A DNA stretch of 64,000 nt. Source: G016756615 sp035556195. Its GTDB lineage: Bacteria; Pseudomonadota; Alphaproteobacteria; Rhizobiales; Rhizobiaceae. Location: positions 124,001 to 188,000 of the forward strand of contig DATMFK010000015.1 in the NCBI GenBank assembly GCA_035556195.1, in the 5' to 3' direction. This document shows positions 57,251-64,000 of the stretch, piece by piece (the first letter of the stretch is position 1; every line of letters starts with the position of its first letter). Under the pieces are notes generated by a model, which was not told the DNA's origin, made no database searches, and was given only the letters and a program-made list of their open reading frames with translations. The translations under genes and the position numbers were made by a program.

Positions 57251-57634
57251 TCAGGCCGGAGCGCCGCGCCGCATCAGAGTGAATTGCTGGCCCGTTGAGC
57301 TCGTGCAGTTGAGCTGGGTGGGATTGACCAGGGCGCAGTTCACGCTGGACGTGGTCTGGCGGATGAGCGAGCGGACGGTGATGGCGACAGTGCGTGCGTC
57401 CGTCTGCTGATAATTGCCATCCGAGAGCTTGTTGCCCGTGTCGGTGGCCACGGTTTCGAAGACGCCGCCGGAGAAGCGCGAGATGGCGACGCCGTCCGTG
57501 CTGATCCACTCGCCTTCGAAGCCGCTGCGGGGCGCAGCGCCCATCGGGCCGCCACCGTCCGGTCCGGGAGCAACGCATCCGGCAAGCGTGGCAGCCGCCG
57601 CAACGGTCGCCAACATGGCGCGCATCATCGTCAT
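57251..57634 (-). CDS. omp10: Omp10-like outer-membrane lipoprotein
   Basis: A 127-aa lipoprotein: signal ATVAAAATLAGC with lipobox Cys20. The mature part contains GFEGEWISTDGVAISRFSGGVFETVATDTGNKLSDGNYQQ and TSSVNCALVNPTQLNCTSSTGQQFTLMRR, which is very close to Brucella Omp10, including the two cysteines in NCALVNPTQLNC. In Brucella this is a surface-exposed lipoprotein of unclear job. The ATG at 57634 is chosen because the signal begins there. It is a single gene, 136 bases after hss on the same strand. Confidence 0.88.
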   Translation of the reverse strand: MTMMRAMLATVAAAATLAGCVAPGPDGGGPMGAAPRSGFEGEWISTDGVAISRFSGGVFETVATDTGNKLSDGNYQQTDARTVAITVRSLIRQTTSSVNCALVNPTQLNCTSSTGQQFTLMRRGAPA

Positions 57635-57769
57635 GGTTCGAATCCTCTCCTGATCCTGAAAATTCATTTGCCCGATTTACGGGCGAAAGCAAGGCGCGCC
57701 CTCCGGTCGCCCCCGAATGCAGCCTCACCCCTTCGAAAGAATGAAGTGAGGCTCATCCGGTTCCACACG

Positions 57770-59218
57770 TCAGCGAACCAGTATGTTGCGGAATTGCCAG
57801 GGATCCTTTTCGTCCAGATCCTCAGGGAACAGTCCGGGACGACCGGAGAGCGGCGTCCATTCCGTATAGTATCCTTTCACCGGTCCGAGATAGGGAAGCT
57901 GTACTTCGAGACACCGCCGGAAATCCATCTCGTCGGTCTCGACGATGCCGGCTTCAGGATGTTCGAGGGCCCAGACCATGCCGGCCAGCACGGCCGAGGA
58001 GACCTGAAGCCCGGTGGCGTTCTGGTACGGTGCAAGCTTGCGCGCCTGTTGCAGCGACAATTGCGAGCCGTACCAGTAGGCGTTGCGGTCGTGGCCGTAG
58101 AGGAGAACGCCGAGCTCGTCGATGCCGTCGACCAACTCGTTCTCGTCGAGCACGTGTTGGACGGGCTGGGCCTTGCCGGCTGCACCGAACATCTCGTTCA
58201 GCGACAACACTGCATCGTTGCACGGATGATAGGCGTAGTGGCAGGTCGGCCGGTATTGCACCTTGCCTTTCTTGGACCGCACGGTGAAGTAATCGGCGAT
58301 CGAGATCGACTCGTTGTGCGTAACGAGGAAGCCGTATTGCGGCCCGGGGGTCGGACACCATGTGCGTACGCGCGTGTTGGCCCCGGGCTGTTCGAGATAG
58401 ATCGCGGCCTTGGAGCCGCTGTTCTGCTCCTTCGCGTTCTTAGGCATCCACTTCTCGTGCGTGCCCCAGCCGAGCTCGGCCGGCTGCAGGCCCTCCGAGA
58501 TGAAGCCTTCCACCGACCAGGTGTTCCAGAATACGTTGAGGGGCTTGGGCTTCTTGGTCCTCTGAGTATCGCGCTCCGCTATGTGGATGCCCTTAACACC
58601 AACATCCTTCATCAGCTGGGCCCAGGCTTCGCGATCGTCCTGAGCCGGCTCGTTGAAGTCGAAGCCGATATCCTTGGCGAGTTCCACCAGGGCCCGCTTG
58701 ACGAACCACGACACCATGCCGGGATTGGCGCCGCAGCAGGAAACTGCCGTGGTGCCCCCGGGGTTCTTCTCCTTCTCGCGGCGCACCGTCTCGCGCAGCG
58801 CATAGTTGGTGCGTGACGAATTGTCGGCATTCTCGTCGAAATAGAAGCCGAGCCATGGTTCCACGACGGTGTCGATGTAAAGCACGCCGAGCTTCCGGCA
58901 GAGCTTCATCAGATCCAGCGACGAGGTGTCGACCGAAAGGTTGACGCAGAAGCCCTGGCCTCCGCCTTCGGTCAAGAGCGGCGTCAGCAGCTTCTTGTAA
59001 TTGTCCTTGGTCACCGCTTCCTGGATGAAGGAAATGCCGCGATCGTCGAGCAGCTTGCGGTTTTCGTCGCTTGGGTCGATGACGACCATGCGCGACTTGT
59101 CATATCTGAAATGGCGCTCGATGAGCGGCAGCGTGCCGCGCCCGATCGACCCGAAGCCGATCATCACAATGGGCCCGGTGATTTCGCCGTATACCGGCCA
59201 CTCCGCTTTCGCCATTTG
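57770..59218 (-). CDS. hss: Homospermidine synthase
   Basis: A 482-aa NAD-dependent enzyme that condenses two putrescines into sym-homospermidine with release of ammonia, the main long polyamine of rhizobia. Rossmann motif IGFGSIGRGTLPLIERHF (about 19-36). The remaining sequence has the saccharopine-dehydrogenase-like fold of this family: SCCGANPGMVSWFVKRAL, PGANTRVRTWCPTPGPQYGF and YAYHPCNDAVLSLNE. The start is ATG 59218 with CAGGAG upstream; an ATG 22 codons before it lacks homology. Confidence 0.95.
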   Translation of the reverse strand, partial: QMAKAEWPVYGEITGPIVMIGFGSIGRGTLPLIERHFRYDKSRMVVIDPSDENRKLLDDRGISFIQEAVTKDNYKKLLTPLLTEGGGQGFCVNLSVDTSSLDLMKLCRKLGVLYIDTVVEPWLGFYFDENADNSSRTNYALRETVRREKEKNPGGTTAVSCCGANPGMVSWFVKRALVELAKDIGFDFNEPAQDDREAWAQLMKDVGVKGIHIAERDTQRTKKPKPLNVFWNTWSVEGFISEGLQPAELGWGTHEKWMPKNAKEQNSGSKAAIYLEQPGANTRVRTWCPTPGPQYGFLVTHNESISIADYFTVRSKKGKVQYRPTCHYAYHPCNDAVLSLNEMFGAAGKAQPVQHVLDENELVDGIDELGVLLYGHDRNAYWYGSQLSLQQARKLAPYQNATGLQVSSAVLAGMVWALEHPEAGIVETDEMDFRRCLEVQLPYLGPVKGYYTEWTPLSGRPGLFPEDLDEKDPWQFRNILVR

Positions 59219-59521
59219 CGAATACTCCTGTTGTTGAGCTGCCCCGTTTAGAAGATAAGATCGGATCGTTCCCTCTCGCTCCAATCTCCCGCCAGTTGTC
59301 GGCGCTTAAACACGAATCCGCGTCACAATAAAGAAGATTTCGCGCGGGGGCTGTGGGTCGGAGGTCGAACTTGCTTTCAATGCAAGCAGGGCGAGAGAGG
59401 CTGGCCGCTGGGGTTTCCGCCAGTCGCCAACGCCGGTCGATTGGCGAGAGTCGAGACGACAGCGTTCTTCAAAGGGAGAAGTGGCCGGCAGGCCGATGCT
59501 GGGCCGACCGAAGGTCAATCC
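59219..59521. other. 303-base spacer between pabC and hss
   Basis: The spacer contains two small hairpins, CTTGC/GCAAG (59370-59386) and TCGCCAA/TTGGCGA (59424-59447), which could end the pab transcript, and then the hss promoter region. No gene is seen. Confidence 0.45.
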
Positions 59522-60205
59522 CTATTGCTGCGTGTGCCATTCAGTCGTGATCGTTGCCGGAATCAGCCCGCGCAACGAATTGCCGACAAAGATCGATTTG
59601 GCAGTGACGAGGTCGTCCGGCACAAGATCGGCCTCCACCGCCCGGCCCAGTTCGATCAGTTCGCCGCGCAGGATACCCGGCAGCAGGCCGTTGGCCAGGG
59701 CCGGAGTGAGGAGCGGCCCGCCGTCGCCGCGGTCGAGGAAGAGATTGGTTATCGTTCCCTCGCAGAGCCTTCCCTGGGAATTGAGCAGGATGACCTCGTC
59801 CGCTTCCTGCGCCGTGAATTCGAGCCTGGCGGCCTGGAAGACATCGCGCCTGGAAGTCTTGTGGCGGATCAGGGGGTCGTCGGCATCGAGACGGGTGCGC
59901 GCCATCCGCAGCCTCCAGATCGTGCCGGGAGGGGTGGGCTCGAAGGCATGGAAGATGCATGCGACCTCGCCGGTGCGGGAAAGCGTCAGGCGGACGCGCA
60001 GCGGCCTTTCTCCGCCGCTCACCGCGGCGAGGGCATGATCCACCGCCGCCGCGTCATGCCGGAAGCCCAGGACCTCGGCCGAGCCTTGCAGCCGCTCAAG
60101 GTGCCGCTCGATGCGCACGAATCCTCCCGCAGGCTCCCAGCGCAGCGTTTCTATCAGCTCATAGTCAGCGCCGTTCCCGTCGCGTAGCGCGCTTTCAGAA
60201 GACAT
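59522..60205 (-). CDS. Class IV aminotransferase, aminodeoxychorismate lyase (PabC)-like
   Basis: A 227-aa PLP enzyme of fold type IV. PLP-Lys in RHKTSRRDVF (about residue 116) and cofactor-phosphate region LNSQGRLCEGTITNLF. In this setting it should release pyruvate from 4-amino-4-deoxychorismate to give p-aminobenzoate for folate. The ATG at 60205 lies 52 bases inside the end of pabB; no later start keeps the conserved YELIETLRW, so the overlap is real. Confidence 0.87.
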   Translation of the reverse strand: MSSESALRDGNGADYELIETLRWEPAGGFVRIERHLERLQGSAEVLGFRHDAAAVDHALAAVSGGERPLRVRLTLSRTGEVACIFHAFEPTPPGTIWRLRMARTRLDADDPLIRHKTSRRDVFQAARLEFTAQEADEVILLNSQGRLCEGTITNLFLDRGDGGPLLTPALANGLLPGILRGELIELGRAVEADLVPDDLVTAKSIFVGNSLRGLIPATITTEWHTQQ

Positions 60206-61335
60206 TCCGTATATTCCGCTTCCGCCGATGAATCGAAGACGATACCGCCGCCGACGTTGAAGACCGCCTCGCCGCCGGAATAGAGCGAGATGGTGCGGAT
60301 GGCGACGTTGAAACGCATGCGGCCGCTAGGTTCGATCCAGCCGATGGCGCCGCAATAGACGTCGCGCGGCCGCCCTTCCAATGCATGCAGGATCTCCATG
60401 GCGCGGATTTTCGGCGCGCCGGTGATCGAGCCGCAAGGAAAAAGCGCGGCGAAGATCCGACCGATCGTCGCGTCCGGAAGGAGCTTCGCGCGAACCCGGC
60501 TCACCATCTGGTGCACGGTCGCGTAGCTCTCCACCCTGAAGAGTTCCGGAACGTCGAGGGTCCCGACCTCCGTGACCAGGGAGATGTCGTTGCGCAGCAG
60601 GTCGACGATCATCCGGTTCTCGGCCTGGTTCTTCGGATCGTTCTGCAGGAACTCCTTGAGCCGCGCGTCCTCGGCCGGCGTCCTGCCACGTGGCGCGGTG
60701 CCCTTCATCGGATGGGTCTCGATCCAGCCGTCGGCACCGACCTCGAAGAACAGCTCGGGCGACCGGGAGAGCACGATGGGATCGCTCAGCGAAACCAGGG
60801 CGCCATACTTTACCCTCTGGCGCGCGGTCAGGGCGTGGAACGCCGCCAGGGGATCGCCGCTCCATGAGGCATCGATCGGGAAGGTCAGGTTGGCCTGGTA
60901 GCAGTCGCCTTCCCGCAGATGCTGATGCAGGCGCCTGAAGCGCTTTTCGTAGCTCTCGAACGACCAGGCCGGGCGGGGATCGAAGATCGGGCCGTTGCTC
61001 GTCACCCTGCCGGGATCCGGCAGGGTGTTGTCGGAGGGGCTTTCGAAGACGCCGAAGCAGGCGAGGGGAGCTCGGCGTCCTGTCGGCAGCAGCGGTCGAA
61101 GCTTCGGTTCGAGAAGATAGCCCGCCTCGTATGACATATAGCCGGCGAGCCATTTTCCCGCGGCATGCGCGGCTTCCGCCGCCGAAAGCAACGTATCGAA
61201 CTCCTCGGGCGTGTCGGCGCTCAGGATCGCCTGGGGTTGGTCGAACAGGAGTTCGTTGCCCGTGAAGTCGTCGCGGAAAAGGACGAAGGGGGATGCCGGC
61301 ATCGCTTTCATCGGGGCAGTCGGCATCCGATCCAT
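60154..61335 (-). CDS. pabB: Aminodeoxychorismate synthase component I
   Basis: A 393-aa chorismate-binding enzyme that adds amide nitrogen to chorismate to make 4-amino-4-deoxychorismate. The chorismate-binding domain shows EVGADGWIETHPMKGTAPRG, ENRMIVDLLRNDISLV and FPCGSITGAPKIRAMEILH, all intact. A PabA glutaminase is not encoded next to it. The ATG at 61333-61335 overlaps the pepF stop (ATGA), so it is coupled to pepF. Further ATGs occur 3, 8 and 11 codons downstream; the true start could be one of them. Confidence 0.92.
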   Translation of the reverse strand: MDRMPTAPMKAMPASPFVLFRDDFTGNELLFDQPQAILSADTPEEFDTLLSAAEAAHAAGKWLAGYMSYEAGYLLEPKLRPLLPTGRRAPLACFGVFESPSDNTLPDPGRVTSNGPIFDPRPAWSFESYEKRFRRLHQHLREGDCYQANLTFPIDASWSGDPLAAFHALTARQRVKYGALVSLSDPIVLSRSPELFFEVGADGWIETHPMKGTAPRGRTPAEDARLKEFLQNDPKNQAENRMIVDLLRNDISLVTEVGTLDVPELFRVESYATVHQMVSRVRAKLLPDATIGRIFAALFPCGSITGAPKIRAMEILHALEGRPRDVYCGAIGWIEPSGRMRFNVAIRTISLYSGGEAVFNVGGGIVFDSSAEAEYTECLLKARYATGTALTMS

Positions 61336-63182
61336 CAGTCGAGGGCTTCGAGTTCGTCGATGAGGCCGCCGATCACCGCGAGGCCGCTCTGCCAGAAGCC
61401 TGGATCGCTCGCATCCAGGCCAAATGGGGCGAGAAGCTCCGAATGGTGTTTGGTGCCGCCGGCCTTGAGCATCTCGAAATACTTCTCCTGAAATCCCCGT
61501 TCCGCATTCTGGTAGACCGCATAGAGAGAGTTCACCAGGCAGTCGCCGAAGGCATAAGCATAGACGTAGAAAGGTGAATGAATGAAGTGAGGGATATAGG
61601 ACCAGAAGGTTTCGTATCCCTCCCGCAGCTTGATCGCCGGTCCCAGGCTTTCCGCCTGCACGGCCAGCCAGAATTCCCCGATCCTGTCGGCGGTGAGTTC
61701 GCCATTGCGTCGCTCGGTGTGCACCTTGCGTTCGAATTCATAGAAGGCGATCTGGCGCACCACCGTGTTGATCATGTCCTCCACCTTCTGGGCGAGCATG
61801 GCCTTGCGTTCACGTCGGTCCGTCGTGCGGTCGAGCAGGGAGCGGAAGGTCAGCATCTCGCCGAACACCGATGCGGTCTCGGCAAGCGTCAGCGGCGTGG
61901 CCGCCATCAGCGCGCCCTGGCCGCCGGCAAGGACCTGGTGGACCCCGTGGCCGAGCTCGTGCGCGAGTGTCATCACATCGCGCGGCTTGCCCATATAGTT
62001 GAGCAGCACATAAGGGTGGACGGACGGGACGGTCGGATGCGCGAAGGCGCCCGGCGCCTTGCCCGGACGTACCGCCGCGTCGATCCAGTTCTTGTCGAAG
62101 AACGTGCCGGCGATTTCCGCCATCTTCGGCGAGAAGGCCGCATAGGTCGAAAGAACGGTGTCCTTGGCCTCGCTCCAGCCAATCGTCGCCTTCGGGGTTT
62201 CCGGCAGGGGCGCGTTGCGATCCCAATGGTTCAGCACGTCCATGCCGAGCCACTTGGCCTTCATGGCGTAGTAGCGGTGGGAAAGGCGCGGATAGGCGTC
62301 GTGGACGGCTTCGGCGAGGGCGTCCACCACATCGCGCTCGACCCGGTTCGCCAGGTGTCGTGAATCGGCGATGTCCTCGAAGCCACGCCAGCGGTCGGAA
62401 ATCTCCTTATCCTTGGCCAAGGTGTTGGTGATCAGCGTGAAAGTCCGCAGGTTGTTCTTGAAGGTGGTCGCCAGCGCCTCCGCGGCCTTGCGTCGAACCT
62501 CGCCATCGGCGTCCTGAAGCTTGTTCAGCGTCGGCTCCAGCGTCAGTTCTTCGCCGTCGACCACGAAGCGCAGATCCGTCATGGTTTCGTCGAAGAGCCG
62601 ATTCCAGGCGCCACGGCCCGTGACGGACTTCTCGTGGAAGAGCTGCTCGATCCGGTCTTCGAGCTGATACGGCTTGTCCTTCCTGAGATCGAGCACCCAG
62701 GGGCGGTAGTGTCCGAAGGACGGGTCGGCGTCGAGCGCAGTCGCGATCAGCGCGTCGTCGACGAGGTTGAGCTCCAACGTGAAGAACAAAAGATGCTTGC
62801 TGGCGTCGGTCATCCTTTCCTGGACGTCGCCGTAAAGCTTCGCTCGCCTCGGGTCGGATGTGTTTCCGGCATAGAGCAGCCCCGCATAGGAGGCGATCCG
62901 GCCGATCAACTCCTCCAGCGCCTCGTATTCGCGCAGAGCCGCTCCGAGCTGTCCGTCGCTTCCTTTCGCCGCTTCCGACGCCAGGCGTCCTTTCCAGCGC
63001 TTCTCGAACTCCACGGCTTCGGCGGCCGCCTTCGCCATGTCGTGGGAGAGTTCCGGCGCTTCCATCCCGGAATAGAGGTCGCCAAGGTTCCATTCGGGCA
63101 AGCTGCCGAGCGCGGAAGCCTCGGCGGACTGCGATTTCATCTGAGCAGCGGTGGCAGCCGCCGGATTCGAGGAATTGGACAT
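61335..63182 (-). CDS. pepF: Oligoendopeptidase F (M3 family zinc peptidase)
   Basis: A 615-aa cytoplasmic metallopeptidase that breaks down short peptides. Zinc site HELGH in MTLAHELGHGVHQVLAG near residue 405, plus the downstream Glu in LTLAETASVFGEML. N-terminal helical domain starts with LPEWNLGDLYSGM. The start was set at ATG 63182 with GGAAGG upstream. The frame remains open far upstream across the divergent response-regulator gene, but that part is antisense. It is first in the pepF-pabB-pabC unit. Confidence 0.94.
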   Translation of the reverse strand: MSNSSNPAAATAAQMKSQSAEASALGSLPEWNLGDLYSGMEAPELSHDMAKAAAEAVEFEKRWKGRLASEAAKGSDGQLGAALREYEALEELIGRIASYAGLLYAGNTSDPRRAKLYGDVQERMTDASKHLLFFTLELNLVDDALIATALDADPSFGHYRPWVLDLRKDKPYQLEDRIEQLFHEKSVTGRGAWNRLFDETMTDLRFVVDGEELTLEPTLNKLQDADGEVRRKAAEALATTFKNNLRTFTLITNTLAKDKEISDRWRGFEDIADSRHLANRVERDVVDALAEAVHDAYPRLSHRYYAMKAKWLGMDVLNHWDRNAPLPETPKATIGWSEAKDTVLSTYAAFSPKMAEIAGTFFDKNWIDAAVRPGKAPGAFAHPTVPSVHPYVLLNYMGKPRDVMTLAHELGHGVHQVLAGGQGALMAATPLTLAETASVFGEMLTFRSLLDRTTDRRERKAMLAQKVEDMINTVVRQIAFYEFERKVHTERRNGELTADRIGEFWLAVQAESLGPAIKLREGYETFWSYIPHFIHSPFYVYAYAFGDCLVNSLYAVYQNAERGFQEKYFEMLKAGGTKHHSELLAPFGLDASDPGFWQSGLAVIGGLIDELEALD

Positions 63183-63324
63183 ATCGGGCCTTCCGCTTTC
63201 GGGTCGGCCGGAAATCGAAACCGGAAAGGTTTCGTTCACCGGCTTTTTTGAAAGCTTATTTAGAACCCCGTGCGAAGTTGATCCAGACGACAACCATCCG
63301 CCTTTCGCCGATTTCCCGTTTTTC

Positions 63325-64000
63325 ATGGCAGGTCCCATCCTCATCGTAGACGACGATCCCGTCCAGCGCCGGCTCCTGGAGACGGCGGTGGCGAAGTTCG
63401 GCCATGAGGCAGTCGTGGTCGACGGCGGAGAAGCGGCGCTCGCAGCCTTGGAGCGGCCCCCTGGCCGCGATGCCTCGGTGGTCATTCTCGATTTGGTGAT
63501 GCCGGGCATGAACGGCAACGAGGTCTTGCGTACCATGCGCGAGCGCGGCTTCGAGATGCCCGTGATCGTGCAGACCGCGCAGGGCGGCATCGACACAGTC
63601 GTGGCGGCGATGCGCGCCGGCGCGTTCGACTTCGTCGTGAAGCCAGCCTCTCCCGATCGCCTCCAAGCTGCGATCGCCAGCGCCCTCAAGGTGGAAGCCG
63701 TCGGCGAGCAGAGCCGCCGGGCGCGCCGGCCGTCCGGCGGGGCGATGACGTTCGACGATCTCGTCACCCGCAGCGAAACGATGGAGCGCGTGATCCGGCT
63801 CGGCCGCAAGGCGGCTGCCTCCAACATCCCGATCCTGATCGAGGGCGAATCAGGCGTCGGCAAGGAAATGGTGGCGCGCGCCATCCAGGGATCGGGAGAC
63901 CGGCGGACCAAACCGTTCGTGACCGTGAATTGCGGCGCCATTCCCGACAATCTCGTGGAGAGCATCCTGTTCGGCCACGAGAAGGGTTCTTTCACGGGGG
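63325..64000 (+). CDS. Sigma-54-dependent response regulator, NtrC family (3' end outside window)
   Basis: The first 225 residues of a two-component activator. The receiver domain (about 3-120) has ILIVDDDP, phosphoacceptor Asp56 in VVILDLVMPGMNG, and the conserved Lys in FDFVVKPAS. A linker leads to the AAA+ domain, with FDDLVTRSETMERVIRLGRKAA and Walker A GESGVGKE. The window ends within the sigma-54 contact loop, which reads GSFTG rather than GAFTG. It diverges from pepF across 142 bases. The partner kinase and targets are not in view. Confidence 0.92.
   Translation, partial: MAGPILIVDDDPVQRRLLETAVAKFGHEAVVVDGGEAALAALERPPGRDASVVILDLVMPGMNGNEVLRTMRERGFEMPVIVQTAQGGIDTVVAAMRAGAFDFVVKPASPDRLQAAIASALKVEAVGEQSRRARRPSGGAMTFDDLVTRSETMERVIRLGRKAAASNIPILIEGESGVGKEMVARAIQGSGDRRTKPFVTVNCGAIPDNLVESILFGHEKGSFTG

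Noticed and set aside
63183..63995. 271-codon N-terminal extension of PepF
   Set aside because: It runs antisense through the sigma-54 regulator gene, whose receiver and AAA+ motifs are unmistakable; pepF has its own ribosome site at 63182.

Overview
The window looks like chromosomal DNA of a high-GC alphaproteobacterium of the order Hyphomicrobiales (Rhizobiales), most likely near Mesorhizobium, Chelativorans, Nitratireductor or Aminobacter. The pointers are a fused SecD-SecF, a CpdR-type response regulator, a Brucella Omp10-like lipoprotein, an NAD-dependent homospermidine synthase, a ROSE-type thermometer in front of an Hsp20 gene, and an sRNA that resembles the alphaproteobacterial suhB/MmgR family. 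No phage genes, integrase, transposase, CRISPR array or rRNA were seen. Coding density and codon use are even, so most of this is ordinary housekeeping and catabolic sequence.

Layout. 1-4.4 kb: end of a branched-chain-amino-acid-type binding protein, an XRE regulator, and a ProXWV-like glycine betaine/choline ABC importer. 4.5-8.8 kb: an RND efflux pump with its adaptor. 9.0-20.6 kb: the most interesting region. A MurR/RpiR-family regulator diverges from a run of same-strand genes: an N-formylglutamate-amidohydrolase-like enzyme, an APC permease, a glutamine-synthetase-like ligase, an aldehyde dehydrogenase, an iron alcohol dehydrogenase and a four-gene PotABCD-like ABC importer. Together they fit uptake of an amino alcohol such as ethanolamine and its breakdown through gamma-glutamylated intermediates. 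20.6-25.8 kb: a repeat-bearing spacer and a second RND pump. 25.9-29.2 kb: secDF, a small secreted protein and tRNA-Val(GAC). 29.3-31.8 kb: cpdR diverging from a second N-formylglutamate amidohydrolase, then a minus-strand sRNA in front of a HisN/SuhB-like phosphatase. 31.8-35.2 kb: a lysophospholipase-like hydrolase, the heat-regulated hsp20 and a threonine aldolase, with a cluster of REP-like hairpins between the last two.

35.7-42.0 kb: gltB-gltD (NADPH glutamate synthase). 42.1-44.9 kb: a short-chain dehydrogenase and an aldo/keto reductase diverging from a LysR regulator. 45-52 kb: envelope genes (a DUF459/SGNH protein, an MltB-like transglycosylase, galU, a large outer-membrane barrel, a KdsD-like isomerase, NfeD and a stomatin-like SPFH protein). 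53.4-59.2 kb: ferrochelatase, a 5'-nucleotidase with a LysM tail, an Omp10-like lipoprotein and homospermidine synthase. 59.5-63.2 kb: a tightly overlapping pepF-pabB-pabC unit. The window ends inside a sigma-54 response regulator that diverges from pepF.

Non-coding elements carry much of the interest: an apparently complete sRNA gene (promoter, three stem-loops, terminator), an RpoH promoter plus ROSE element, a family of hairpin repeats shared by two spacers 13 kb apart, and strong hairpins between binding-protein and permease genes in both complete ABC operons.
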